Of a stretch of 64,000 nucleotides of DNA, positions 1 to 9,690 are shown one piece after another. The stretch is from Aurelia coerulea (lineage: Eukaryota > Cnidaria > Scyphozoa > Semaeostomeae > Ulmaridae): contig CM076961.1 in NCBI GenBank assembly GCA_039566865.1, forward strand, positions 5,913,501 to 5,977,500, given 5' to 3'. A program made the translations under genes and the position numbers. Every line of letters starts with the position of its first letter. Positions within the stretch are counted from its first letter, which is position 1. The notes beneath the pieces were generated by a model. It did not search any database. It saw nothing but the letters and a program-made list of their open reading frames with translations, and had not been told where the DNA came from.

Positions 1-1690
1 GTTCCCATCATTTTCAGTGTGATCTGATTTCTGTTAAAACTGTTCGTTGTTGTGATATCTCACTGAAGGTACTTGGAATCTTTTTTACAACAAAAAACAA
101 ATCACTGTCGGATTTTTTAGCATCAAGATTAAGAAACCTTCAAGAAGCTTTTGGTTGGACAAAGTTTCTATACAACAATATGAATCCTCTTGTAATTATT
201 CTGTCCCATCATGAAACTAAACAAACATAAATAGGTTGATGTACATTATATTTCCAGGGCTTTCATATTGATAAAAGACTAGGGTCTGCAGGGTTGTGGG
301 TAGGTTGTGGTAAAATTGTTTGTGTTATTTCTGAGAAACAGTAGACCCTGAACTTCTTCATCAATACTGAGCAGGACCGAATATCAGTATAATGCTCAGA
401 GTACAAATAATAATGATAATACTAATGATAATAATAATAAGTGCCAGAGATGCCACTGATCAATGGTTAGATTCTAAATTTGCATATCAAATCAGAATGT
501 GTTTGGCATCAACAAGACCAAATTAAAAAGGGCTGACAATGAAAAGGGATGGGGGGCATTGTGGGAATGAATTGGTCAGTAGCATCTATGAATTAATATA
601 GGTGCAAATTAAAAGACAAACAACAAAGATCTAAAATATATTCAAAGGCAATCCTTTGACTTGTCTATGAATGTTGTGTGCATTTAGATTAACAACGTTT
701 ATATTCTTCATTTCGATTTCTTGCTGAAATTTTACTCCTGTAGATAGGCCAAAACTCTCAAAATTTAACCAGGCTGGGTGGCTGACTGCATTTAAAATGC
801 TAAGAAATGGTGTCATTGCGACAAGAATGACCACAGAAGCACTGTTCAAGATCAAGAACGAATCCAACATGGCGCCATTCTCGTGGATGTGGCCATTCCT
901 GCAATTACCATGTCATGTAAAATGGATCATACCAAACAGCAAATGTGTCCCATATGTGATCAACTTCTGTAGAGGCAAATGGATATTCTTGTGAAGAAAT
1001 CGAATGAAGCATAGCTAAGGATGGATGCGATTCTGTTTCAGGTGAATGCGACTGCTATACTGCCTAGTCTATGCATGAAGCCATGAGACCAAGGAACAGC
1101 GGCAGGCAATCGGTCAATTTGAAGATGAACCAAACCCAAACAGTGATAACGATAAATCTGTAGCAGGCTCGTTGAGAAGTCTTCCTAAAATAGATCATTA
1201 GCTCCAACAAAATAGGTATCTGATCCGAGATGTCCCAATTTGCTTTCATTCTTCATCTGACAACTGCATTTTCGTGCCGTCGGTTGCCCTGTTCACTTTG
1301 CTTTGTGTGTCATGAGGCGTAGTAAGCCGTTAGGGAAACCCCCGCTTCGCTGCTTTGATTTTGGGCGAACCGCTGCAGATATCAAAAATATATCTGGTAA
1401 GATTCAAGAAAAAGTCCTGTTCATCACAAAAAAGTTCGAAACCCCATCAAATTCGCTGAAAAAGGACTGCATCACGCCCTTCGAAAGGATAGTGGTTTTG
1501 GGCATTTTCCCACAGCTCCGTTTGTTTACTTTTGAAGAAAAACGCTGACGCCCGCACTTTCCATTGTTATTTCTAGCGATCTGATTGGCCAAGGCGGATC
1601 ATAACAAATTCGCTGATTGGATAAAAACAAAATTCTCCTATCCTCAATGATCATAAAAGTTCCTATGATGATCTTCTTCTTAGGTCAAAA
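1..1690. other. Unassigned AT-rich DNA with one hydrophobic short ORF
   Basis: No gene is recognised. The only frame with some protein-like character is on the minus strand at 631-870 (79 codons): residues 4-30 are almost wholly hydrophobic and could form one membrane segment. A second short minus frame at 1064-1249 also has a hydrophobic stretch, but stops and a frame change separate the two. Together they could be remains of a multi-pass membrane protein; nothing diagnostic is visible, so this is only a possibility. Confidence 0.2.
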
Positions 1691-1699
1691 AAATGCACA

Positions 1700-2010
1700 A
1701 TGCAAGTTGCTCGTCAGAGAACCCTATGTGTTGAAATATTTAAGACAATAAGAAACTTGAATCCATCTTTTATGCATAACATTTTTAGTTCAAGAACTTC
1801 AAAGCATCCATCTCGGAATCCCAACAATTTAAATCACTTTCGACCAAATCAGGTAACTTTTGGTTCCAAGAGCCTTAAAACCATGGGACCTCAGATTTGG
1901 AACTGTTTGCCAAATGAGCTAAAATCAGCTGAAAAAATCTACACAGTTTCAAGGGTATGATAAAACAATGGAATGGCCCAACATGTAAATGCAACGCTTG
2001 TAAATATAAT
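1700..2010 (+). pseudogene. Non-LTR retrotransposon RT, C-terminal fragment, frameshifted
   Basis: The conceptual protein ends with the pattern typical of the far C-terminus of endonuclease/RT proteins of CR1/L2/RTE-like non-LTR retrotransposons: a stretch reading GPQIWNCLPNELKSAEKI, which in intact elements lies after the RT domain and before a short cysteine motif. The frame breaks near 1950; in another frame the sequence continues as WNGPTCKCNACKY, a plausible version of the terminal C-x-C-x2-C motif. No RT catalytic motifs remain upstream, so this is a 5'-truncated, decayed copy. The clade cannot be set from so short a piece. Seen: the two blocks and the frame change. Inferred: their shared origin. 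Confidence 0.6.
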
Positions 2011-2140
2011 GATATCATGTAGATTCTGTCCATTTATGTCAATTTAGTTTCGATACTTATCTTCCGTATTTACGTTTTAATTTCCTTAGTTATTTTTCCA
2101 TTTGTTAGTAGATTCGATTTAGATTAGTTGTATGTGTATA

Positions 2141-2200
2141 TATTTGTATTTGTATTTGTATTTGTATTTGTATATATATATATATATATATATATATTCT
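2141..2200. repeat. (TTTGTA)n and (TA)n microsatellite
   Basis: Short runs of TTTGTA followed by at least ten TA units. It lies about 30 bases outside the left arm of the Penelope-like structure. A second TA run directly abuts the right arm at 5671-5692. Confidence 0.9.
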
Positions 2201-2232
2201 CATAAGCTCCTACTCAATATGTAATAAAATAG

Positions 2233-3217
2233 ATATATAGACTCAAGAAAAAACACATTCGTTAAACGTTTCGGCGCAAGCCTTCATCAGTAATGACTTT
2301 TCAAAATCAGACAGAGCATACATATACATCTCGAAATTCAAAAACAATATAAAACAATAGCCTAAGCGGGATCCCGCTAAATACAATAAATCGCAAAAGG
2401 TGTTAAAATAGGGATGTTACCAGAAGCGGCAAGAGGAAGATCAAAGAAAGCGCAGAGTATAGAGCCGCTAAAGTCGGCGGCGGTGTCTGTCTCGCGGGAG
2501 CTGAAAAAACGTGTGTAATAACAAAACAAGCAATAGAAAGATCCAAAAGCGGATTGGCAGAAAAGAGATCCTTAAAAAACAGCGTGTGACCCTAACGAAA
2601 AGCTGAGCGCAAACATCAAAACAACCAAACAACCGAAATGTAAACAAAAATCAAATCTATGTATCAACCTGCCTAGTGTTTAATCCCTTAGGAGCAAAGC
2701 AATCCAGCCGATATTGCCAGAAGCTTTCCCGCATCCTATTTCCCCCCGTTAGCCTATCGATTATCTTTATACTAATATCCTTCAGAAACCCGTGGTGGCC
2801 TTCTCCAGTAAAATGCCTGAAGAATTCCGCCTGGGGTACTGAGGCCCCCGAATTAAACTTATTACTGCACGCCTTGTAATTGTTAAACCTAAGCCTGAAA
2901 GGCGTGCAGGTGCTGCCAACATATTGTACGCCACAAACAGTACATTCCAACAAATACACAACATTTGACGAGTCACAATTAAACGAATAGTTTATCCTAT
3001 ATTCCCGGCTATCTATGTTTGAATGAAAATGTTCACTATTACTCATGACATTACACACTTGACAACGAGATTTACCACAACGAGAACATCCCTTCTTATC
3101 AGTCCCCCCATTTCCCTCACTGAGCCTAGCCCTAACAAGTATATCCTTAAGGTTCTTACATCTCCTAAATGCTATTAAAGGTGGCTCAGGAAATACCACT
3201 CTATGCTCCTCCGAGTT
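2233..3217 (-). repeat. Left arm of 985-bp inverted repeat (Penelope-like 3' part)
   Basis: This arm is the reverse complement of 4694-5678; every position x here pairs with 7911 minus x. I found no difference in the stretches compared, and the encoded 180-residue endonuclease parts are identical. The arm carries the element's 3' untranslated region, the hammerhead fold at its outer end, and the C-terminal third of the ORF. Matching stops abruptly at both ends. Confidence 0.95.
2256..2296 (-). ncRNA. Hammerhead ribozyme fold (minus copy)
   Basis: Same sequence as the plus-strand copy at 5615-5655, read on the minus strand. The CUGAUGA core is the complement of 2284-2290, stem II is GGC/GCC with loop UUGC, and GAAA follows. 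The predicted cleavage point lies between 2265 and 2264. Hammerheads are known in the terminal repeats of Penelope-like elements, and this copy lies 361 bases past the RT-endonuclease stop codon on the same strand. Confidence 0.7.
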
Positions 3218-4708
3218 TGTGAGCATAGAATGGAGTCTCCTGGCAACCTTCCCCAAACTATTGAGTGCTGGATGGTATGTGGCAACAAGTGGAACCCTTT
3301 CCCCCCTCCCTTGGTTATTGGTCCTATTTCCCGCATTTGCTAGAAGAGTTTTCCTATCCAACCTACGTACCCTATCTATTTGTTCGTTAACTAAAGACTC
3401 TTCGTAGCCCCTGTCCTTAAGCCATCCAGCCAACTCGCCTACCCTCTCCTGAAATTGGCGATCTTCCGAACATATCCTACGAAACCTAAGAGCCTGACCA
3501 TAGGGGATCGCCTTCTTCGTGTGCCAGGGGTGACAAGACTTCTTATGCAAGTACTGATGTGTATCAGTTGGCTTGCAAAACAAGTCTGTCGAAAGGACTC
3601 CCCCCTCCCCCACGCTAACCTGAACATCTAAAAAACTAATACTCTCCCGTGATTGCTCGCTAGTAAACTTAATGGTTTCGTGGCTACTGTTGAGATGATT
3701 GATGAATGACTTCAGCTTTTCCTCCCCGTGCATCCAGATAAAGAAAACATCATCGATGAATCTCATCCAGATGAGGGGCTTGTCAGGTGAAGCCTCCAAC
3801 AACCTCTCTTCCAACCGGGTCATGAAGAGATTGGCATAGGCCGGAGCGAACTTCGTGCCTATAGCCGTGCCCAATTTCTGCCTATAAATCCTATCATTAA
3901 ATTCAAAATAATTATTCTCCAAGACCAAGGACGCCAACCCAACTAGGGTATCAGTAGCCACGCCCGGGTTTTCCCTTCTATCCAGCGCCTCCCTGATGGC
4001 CTCTAAACCCTCCCCGTGTGGAATGCTTGGATAGAGTCCCACAACATCAACCGTACACAACAAAGCCCCCTCTGGTATTTTACCTAACTTACTTAGCCTA
4101 GACAAAAAGTGGTTAGTGTCCTTAACATATGACCTACTTTGGCTAACCAACGGGTTAAGGTGGTGGTCTAGATACTCTGAAATATGCTCTGTTATAGTAC
4201 CACAATTGGAAATGACTGGTCGCCCCTTAACGCTACTAAGACCCTTGTGGATCTTAGGTAGCAAATAAAATCTACCTAACTTAGAATCATTAACTTCCAA
4301 ATAGTCAGTCACTTCCCCTAATCCTGGGTCCTCATCCCTCAGTTCTTTCAACTTAGAATTAATGGTCTTACCCAAATCTACCGTGGGGTCCACCTCTATT
4401 TCTTCATAAACCTGCCTATCGTCTAATTGTCGGTTAGCCTCACTTATGTAATCCCCCCGATCCCAAACTACAACTGCTGATCCCTTATCCGCTTCCTTGA
4501 TGACTATGTTCCTATCAGATTTAAGATTTTTCAAAGAAAGTTGTTCAGAAGAAGAAAGATTACTAAAATTCTTACCCTCCGGCGAGACAGACATTACCTC
4601 CTTCTCCAGCAGCGAAAGATAGTTTTCTAGAACTGGGTCATCCTTGGGAGGCTGCCATGTAGATTTAGTTTTAAAATTATTGTCCTTGTCTGGAACTCGG
4701 AGGAGCAT
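2657..4708 (-). CDS. Penelope-like reverse transcriptase with GIY-YIG endonuclease, N-terminally truncated
   Basis: 683 codons, open throughout. Penelope-like elements encode a telomerase-related RT joined to a C-terminal GIY-YIG endonuclease and copy themselves into chromosomes. RT region, about residues 130-420: KIHKG and GRPVISNCGTITEHISEYLD in the fingers, VDVVGLYPSIPH (motif A aspartates), GTAIGTKFAPAYANLFM (motif B), and FIDDVFFIW, where the catalytic pair appears as IDD. A cysteine cluster (CSRCGKSRCQVC) precedes the endonuclease; the endonuclease has YLLECTVCGVQYVGSTC, in which the VQYVGST part is the GIY-YIG signature, and R/N residues follow. The first five codons come from the inverted neighbour copy (4694-4708), so the annotated ATG is a junction product and the natural N-terminus is missing. 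The frame lacks stops and its arm matches the second copy exactly, so insertion looks recent. High confidence in family, low in present activity. Confidence 0.93.
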   Translation of the reverse strand: MLLRVPDKDNNFKTKSTWQPPKDDPVLENYLSLLEKEVMSVSPEGKNFSNLSSSEQLSLKNLKSDRNIVIKEADKGSAVVVWDRGDYISEANRQLDDRQVYEEIEVDPTVDLGKTINSKLKELRDEDPGLGEVTDYLEVNDSKLGRFYLLPKIHKGLSSVKGRPVISNCGTITEHISEYLDHHLNPLVSQSRSYVKDTNHFLSRLSKLGKIPEGALLCTVDVVGLYPSIPHGEGLEAIREALDRRENPGVATDTLVGLASLVLENNYFEFNDRIYRQKLGTAIGTKFAPAYANLFMTRLEERLLEASPDKPLIWMRFIDDVFFIWMHGEEKLKSFINHLNSSHETIKFTSEQSRESISFLDVQVSVGEGGVLSTDLFCKPTDTHQYLHKKSCHPWHTKKAIPYGQALRFRRICSEDRQFQERVGELAGWLKDRGYEESLVNEQIDRVRRLDRKTLLANAGNRTNNQGRGERVPLVATYHPALNSLGKVARRLHSMLTNSEEHRVVFPEPPLIAFRRCKNLKDILVRARLSEGNGGTDKKGCSRCGKSRCQVCNVMSNSEHFHSNIDSREYRINYSFNCDSSNVVYLLECTVCGVQYVGSTCTPFRLRFNNYKACSNKFNSGASVPQAEFFRHFTGEGHHGFLKDISIKIIDRLTGGNRMRESFWQYRLDCFAPKGLNTRQVDT

Positions 4709-4711
4709 AGA

Positions 4712-5254
4712 GTGGTATTTCCTGAGCCACCTTTAATAGCATTTAGGAGATGTAAGAACCTTAAGGATATACTTGTTAGGGCTAGGCTCAGTGAGGGAAA
4801 TGGGGGGACTGATAAGAAGGGATGTTCTCGTTGTGGTAAATCTCGTTGTCAAGTGTGTAATGTCATGAGTAATAGTGAACATTTTCATTCAAACATAGAT
4901 AGCCGGGAATATAGGATAAACTATTCGTTTAATTGTGACTCGTCAAATGTTGTGTATTTGTTGGAATGTACTGTTTGTGGCGTACAATATGTTGGCAGCA
5001 CCTGCACGCCTTTCAGGCTTAGGTTTAACAATTACAAGGCGTGCAGTAATAAGTTTAATTCGGGGGCCTCAGTACCCCAGGCGGAATTCTTCAGGCATTT
5101 TACTGGAGAAGGCCACCACGGGTTTCTGAAGGATATTAGTATAAAGATAATCGATAGGCTAACGGGGGGAAATAGGATGCGGGAAAGCTTCTGGCAATAT
5201 CGGCTGGATTGCTTTGCCCCTAAGGGATTAAACACTAGGCAGGTTGATACATAG
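4712..5254 (+). pseudogene. GIY-YIG endonuclease domain of the inverted Penelope-like copy
   Basis: 180 residues, identical to the last 180 residues of the minus-strand ORF at 2657-4708. They include the cysteine cluster CSRCGKSRCQVCN and the GIY-YIG core with VQYVGSTC. The RT domain is absent, so this is a 5'-truncated copy and not a complete gene. It runs away from its partner, tail out. Identity down to synonymous positions in the compared stretches implies that the two copies arose together or very recently. No separate promoter is evident. Confidence 0.9.
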
Positions 5255-5614
5255 ATTTGATTTTTGTTTACATTTCGGTTGTTTGGTTGTTTTGATGTTT
5301 GCGCTCAGCTTTTCGTTAGGGTCACACGCTGTTTTTTAAGGATCTCTTTTCTGCCAATCCGCTTTTGGATCTTTCTATTGCTTGTTTTGTTATTACACAC
5401 GTTTTTTCAGCTCCCGCGAGACAGACACCGCCGCCGACTTTAGCGGCTCTATACTCTGCGCTTTCTTTGATCTTCCTCTTGCCGCTTCTGGTAACATCCC
5501 TATTTTAACACCTTTTGCGATTTATTGTATTTAGCGGGATCCCGCTTAGGCTATTGTTTTATATTGTTTTTGAATTTCGAGATGTATATGTATGCTCTGT
5601 CTGATTTTGAAAAG

Positions 5615-5655
5615 TCATTACTGATGAAGGCTTGCGCCGAAACGTTTAACGAATG
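5615..5655 (+). ncRNA. Hammerhead ribozyme fold (plus copy)
   Basis: Core CUGAUGA at 5621-5627, an extra A, stem II GGC-UUGC-GCC at 5629-5638, and GAA at 5639-5641. Stem III would be the self-complementary ACGU at 5642-5645, with no loop. H17 is U5646, and predicted cleavage is 5646/5647. Inner stem I pairs UUA (5618-5620) with UAA (5647-5649); after one mismatch, two more pairs follow. A loop-free stem III implies activity as a dimer, as has been proposed for minimal type I hammerheads of Penelope-like elements. Seen: all core bases. Inferred: activity. Confidence 0.72.
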
Positions 5656-5692
5656 TGTTTTTTCTTGAGTCTATATATATATATATATATAT

Positions 5693-6396
5693 GTATAGCT
5701 AGGTGTAAAAAAATCGAATAAAAATAAGGCAACAAACAAACAAACAAAAATTCTAGGGCGTACACATCATATAGGTCTAATGATGTTTTTCGTAAGAAAC
5801 GCACGCTCTTCTTCCGACGGAAATAAAAAGCGCCTGGATTTAAGATTTTTCAAAAATACAACAAAAGTGTCTTGCTGAAGCCTTTCTTTGCAATATTCTT
5901 TGCTTGTGTTTCGTTGAAGAGTATATTTCACAAAAAATGAAGTTATCAGGCAGACTATCTTCTGTGGACTCGCAAAGTTTCATCAAATGTTTTTTCTCGT
6001 TCAAATGGGTTGAATGAGTTAGCCTGTATCTTTTCATTTTTGTACATTTGATATCTAGTTATTTAACAGTTTAAACTGTTTTGCATGTCATACCAACCTT
6101 TTGAGAGTAAATCCTCTAGTATTTTTTTAAAAATCTCGTCAATCATTGTTGCCAATATCAGTGTATTTTCCCAAAGGCAAATAAATCAGGGAAAATTTGC
6201 CCTGAGTCTTTTATAAACGACTCCACGTAGCGATCCAAGTTTGTGTGTGCTGGTATTGAGCCAGTTTAGAAAAGAAGGGTGCTACTGTAAAGTTATTTTG
6301 AAATATTTTGAGGGTTTCATCAACTTTGGTGTTTCGTCAACTTTGAAAATTATCATTACAGTTTAGCTTCATCGGTGCAGGAAAAGCGAGAGTTGT
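5693..6396. other. Unassigned AT-rich DNA
   Basis: Only short frames without recognisable motifs, and no inverted or tandem repeat that I could define. A short CAAA run lies near 5735-5750. Confidence 0.5.
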
Positions 6397-6404
6397 CTGT
6401 TGAT

Positions 6405-6579
6405 CATAAGCGTACGGGAAGAAAAAATCTAGGGGGGCGGCCCGACACAAAGTCCATTGTTTACTAACATTTTTGCCCGACTGAGGGCAGATTTTTGCCC
6501 GATTGGGGCTGATTTTCGACGGTTTTTCCAACATTGGGGGGGCTTCCGCCCCCCCGGCCCCCCGCCCCCTACGCTTATG
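6405..6579. mobile_element. Short hAT-like miniature element, 8-bp target duplication
   Basis: Ends are inverted: CATAAGCGTACGGG on the left; the right end read backwards is CATAAGCGTAGGGG. Direct repeats CTGTTGAT lie at 6397-6404 and 6580-6587. Eight-base duplications are typical of hAT transposons. The 175-bp body is GC-rich with long G and C runs near the right end and has no coding capacity. Confidence 0.7.
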
Positions 6580-6767
6580 CTGTTGATGTTTTGTGTTGCC
6601 AAAGATGCCAAGAGCCAGATGCTATAAACATTCGCTGAAAGTCCATTCAGTGTGGTATCTGTAGAGATAAGCCTGGCTTTCCTGCTAGTAAAATTTCCCT
6701 GCTGAGGGCATTGTGACTACTGCTGTTGTTAGGCTCAGTTTCATCAACACGCTAGCGAACCTATACG

Positions 6768-7250
6768 CACTACTGTGGTGGATACGCCATACCGGGGCGG
6801 TATATTATCCTTACTGTGGTGGATACGCTATACCGGGGCGGCATCCTTACTGTGGTGGATACGCCATACCGGGGCGGTATATTATCCTTACTGTGGTCCA
6901 CCTCATTAAGGATTGCCCCACCACACTGTGGTGGGGCATTATCCTTAATGAGGTGGATACGCCATACCGGGGCGGTATATCATCCTTACTGTGGTGGGGT
7001 ATTATCCTTACTGTGGTAGATATGCCATACCGGGGCGGTACATTATCTTTACTGTGGTGGGGTATTATCCTTACTGTGGTGGCTTTGCCATACCGGGGCG
7101 GTATATTATCCTTACTGTGGTGGGGTATTATCCTTACTGTGGTGGATATGCCATTATGCCATATCGGGGCGGCGTATTATCCTTACTGTGGTGTGGCTAC
7201 GCCATACAGGGGCGGTTTATTATCCTTACTGTGGTGGGGTATTATCCTTA
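6768..7250 (+). repeat. Minisatellite arm, plus orientation
   Basis: About ten imperfect copies of a unit centred on GCCATACCGGGGCGGTATAT and TTATCCTTACTGTGGTGG. Short units are 41 bp and long units about 63 bp, with the TTATCCTTACTGTGGTGGGG part doubled. Frames of up to 212 codons here arise from the repeat and are not genes. Confidence 0.9.
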
Positions 7251-7372
7251 CAACGAAAATATCGAGGCTGGACAAAATTTATGGTATTCTTATAGCTATA
7301 AAAAAGACTATAAATAAGGTGAAGTGTGGAGATAAAATCCTCTGGTTTTAAAAAAATCAGTCACTTGACACA

Positions 7373-7890
7373 TACACATATTTTTCGTAAGAAACTAAAG
7401 TTTGGGCTGGTAGGCAGTTTCTTAAATGTTTGGGCCATTTTGCTACCAAAAGTTTCCTATGTGCTCGAAGTTTCTACGTTCGAATCGATGCAACTAAACA
7501 ACAAGAAAGGAATACACTTTAATTTTCTTAATAAGAAACCGCCCATAAGAGACTCGACTCGCAGATCGCCAAAAAAATAAGAAACTCCAGTACTGAGCAA
7601 ATATAAGAAGCCAGTTATTTTGATAAAGGAAATCCTTAAACTATTCCTAATTAATTATCACTTGTTTCCTGTATTATATTACTCGTAAGGTACTTGGATA
7701 ATGTCCAAACATTGGAAAGGCTTAAAAAACCTTGCTTTGAGTGTTCACAAGGGCAGAGGTAGTGAACATGAAAATTGTTATGGAACCTCTAAGAAACTCC
7801 TGTCCTAAGAAACAGTGAGTACTAAAAATATGATAATTTTGAGAAAATTTCAGTAATGGCCCAAATTCTTGGTATCCTATCAAAAACATT
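7373..7890 (-). mobile_element. Copy of the TTATAAGAAACT repeat family, nested
   Basis: It shares with 48907-49277 and 16873-17276 the repeated word AAGAAACT, the ends ACACATATTTTT, and an inner block around GGTAGTGAACATGAAAATTG (reverse orientation here). It lies inside the 1.75-kb minisatellite-armed element. Exact ends are uncertain. Confidence 0.55.
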
Positions 7891-8019
7891 TTGTATATGA
7901 TAGCTGAATACCACAAAAAAGCAGCATTGTGTAGCTCCTTTTAGAGATTTCAACACTCTGGGCTGATCAAGCCTCTTCTAAAAAACTTAGAACCTTGTGC
8001 AAATCTGCCCCTGCTAGCT

Positions 8020-8480
8020 GTATCCACCACAGTAAGGATAATATACCGCCCCGGTATGGCATATCCACCACAGTAAGGATAATACCCCACCACAGTAAGG
8101 ATGATATGCCGCCCGGGTAAGTCATATCCACCACAGTAAGAATGATATACCGCCCTGGTAAGGCGTATCCACCACAGTAAGGATAATACCCCACCACAGT
8201 AAGGATAATATACCGCCCCGGTATGGCGCATCCACCACAGTAAGGATAACAACCCACCACAGTAAGGATAATATACCGCCCCGGTATGGCATATCCACCA
8301 CAGTAAGGATAATACTCCACCACAGTAAGAATAATATACCGCCCCGGTATGGCATATCCACCACAGTAAGGATAATACCCCACAACAGTAAGGATAATAT
8401 ACCGCCCCGGTATGGCGTATCAACCACAGTAAGGATAATATACCGCCCCTGTATGGCGTATCTACCACAGTAGTGCGTAT
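8020..8480 (-). repeat. Minisatellite arm, minus orientation
   Basis: Mirror of the plus arm at 6768-7250: copies of ATATACCGCCCCGGTATGGC and CCACCACAGTAAGGATAATA. Copies differ by a few bases each, so the array is older or less homogenised than the flanking direct repeats suggest. Confidence 0.9.
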
Positions 8481-8818
8481 AGGTTCGCTAGCGTGATCAA
8501 GAGGAAAAAAGAGTAAAAATATTTTTGGCCTTGAAATAACGGTTGACAGGGAAATGAATGAAGTCTATCTATTATATTTATAAAGAAAATATTTCCAGGA
8601 GGCATGATGCACTTTGTTTGATAAGAAAATCAATTCTATTTGTGATTAGACCCATTCAGGGCGACTGTACTCAAATTAGTTTCAGCTAATTTGTGAATAA
8701 ATATCATTATCATCATAGCCTTGCTACCCTGAAACCAGGGGGTTCAACAATTAGAATTTGGGGGAATGGGGGAATTTACATTTCTTCCATCCGAAAGGTA
8801 AGATAGCCTGGCGGCATG

Positions 8819-8875
8819 CCAATCACCAGGCTTATACTTTCTTTAGGATTGTTGAGTCCACGACTCACGCAGGCA
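8819..8875 (+). repeat. Direct repeat, copy 1
   Basis: It begins GCCAATCACCAGGCTTATAC and continues through TTTAGGATTGTTGAGTCCAC. A longer copy lies at 9462-9532. The two flank the Harbinger-like element, so it may lie in a duplicated host segment. Confidence 0.8.
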
Positions 8876-8880
8876 GGTTA

Positions 8881-9454
8881 AGCCTGGTTTCCATATAGCC
8901 GTAATGTGCCGTAAGGCCAGGTTGGAAAACATGCACAATTTGGCCTACGCGTAGTAGATAGTGAAACAAATTTGAAGGTGCGAGCTGCGAGTAGACTCTA
9001 AAAAGCTGCGAGAAATGCAAAATTAACAATAGGTCTTTTGTTCTTGCCTGCGAGAACCTTTTATTATAGCTGCGTGTAGCGAGTTTGACACAATTTCATA
9101 GTTGCGAGCGAATGCAAGTTTTCCAACCTGGCCGTAAGGTTGCCGCAGCCATTGCCGGAACCATTGCCGCCGGCATGCCGCAGCCATTTCAATTTAAATG
9201 GAAATCACTTCTCCCGGTGCCGCCGACAGCCGAAACAATGGTGGTTGCGGTACCGTAACGACTTGGAAAAAGTTGAATCATTTCAACTTTTCTCGATCCT
9301 TACGGCATCGTACCGGTAATGGTTGCGGCACTAGATTCAGACGTTTCCATTTAAATCGTTTGACTGCGGTACCGGGGGGCATGGCAGATGGAAGATGGCA
9401 GAAGATTGCCCCCGGCAGCCTTACGGCACCTTACGGCTATATGGAAACCAGGCT
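8881..9454. mobile_element. Harbinger-like miniature element with TTA target duplication
   Basis: Terminal inverted repeats AGCCTGGTTTCCATATAGCC with further matching GTAA...GCCGTAAGG. TTA lies on both sides (8878-8880, 9455-9457). A 3-bp TTA/TAA duplication is typical of PIF/Harbinger. No transposase is present. The arm is interrupted by a second element at 8917-9131. Confidence 0.7.
8917..9131. mobile_element. hAT-like miniature element nested in the Harbinger-like element
   Basis: Perfect terminal inverted repeat CCAGGTTGGAAAAC, flanked by a perfect 8-bp direct repeat CCGTAAGG (8909-8916 and 9132-9139). The target is itself part of the outer element's terminal repeat, which gives the order of insertion. 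215 bp, non-coding. Confidence 0.85.
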
Positions 9455-9461
9455 TTAATAA

Positions 9462-9532
9462 GCCAATCACCAGGCTTGTATGTACTTTCTTTAGGATTGT
9501 TGATGAGTCCACGACTCACTCGACTCACGCAG
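9462..9532 (+). repeat. Direct repeat, copy 2
   Basis: Second copy of 8819-8875, with small insertions (for example TGTA and GATGA) and a doubled CGACTCA word. The spacing between copies is about 640 bp and is filled by the nested elements. Confidence 0.8.
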
Positions 9533-9535
9533 CGC

Positions 9536-9690
9536 CAGTCTGCAGAGTATGGCACTTTTCGATCTCCGGTGTGCAACAAGAAATCCGGTGTGCAACAGTA
9601 ATTTCTCTTGTTCTCTATTGTCTAATTTGAATAACCTATTGAAAATCTCCGGTGTGCAAATGCAAGTGCCATACTCTGCACATACACCTG
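9536..9690. mobile_element. Small inverted-repeat element
   Basis: TGCAGAGTATGGCACTT near the left end is repeated inverted at 9664-9680. The outer bases are CAG and CTG. ACGCAGCGC occurs directly outside both ends (9527-9535, 9691-9699), consistent with a 9-bp target duplication. Inside, TCCGGTGTGCAA occurs three times. Confidence 0.6.

Larger units (their letters stand above)
4694..5678 (+). repeat. Right arm of 985-bp inverted repeat (5'-truncated Penelope-like copy)
   Basis: Mirror of 2233-3217. The two arms are separated by 1476 bp (3218-4693) holding the RT domain on the minus strand. Seven bases at the inner junction (4694-4700) are shared by both copies, so the join may have formed through microhomology during reverse transcription or template switching. 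RNA across both arms could fold into a 985-bp double-stranded hairpin. Confidence 0.93.
6748..8495. mobile_element. 1.75-kb non-autonomous element with minisatellite inverted arms
   Basis: Both termini read CACGCTAGCGAACCTATACG inward, and a 5-bp direct repeat ATCAA flanks them (6743-6747, 8496-8500). Each arm goes over into a tandem repeat in mirrored orientation. The centre has no transposase, and about 7373-7890 is occupied by a copy of the TTATAAGAAACT repeat family. A 5-bp target duplication with 5'-CAC ends is shared by Transib/RAG-type transposons. That assignment is inference only, because no coding part is present. Confidence 0.8.

Noticed and set aside
6713..7351. 212-codon frame rich in YCGGYAIPGRY
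   Set aside because: A translation of the minisatellite arm; equivalent frames exist in the opposite arm and in other phases.
9490..9532. GATGAGTCCACGACTC as a hammerhead core
   Set aside because: It has a short stem but lacks CUGA before and GAAA after.
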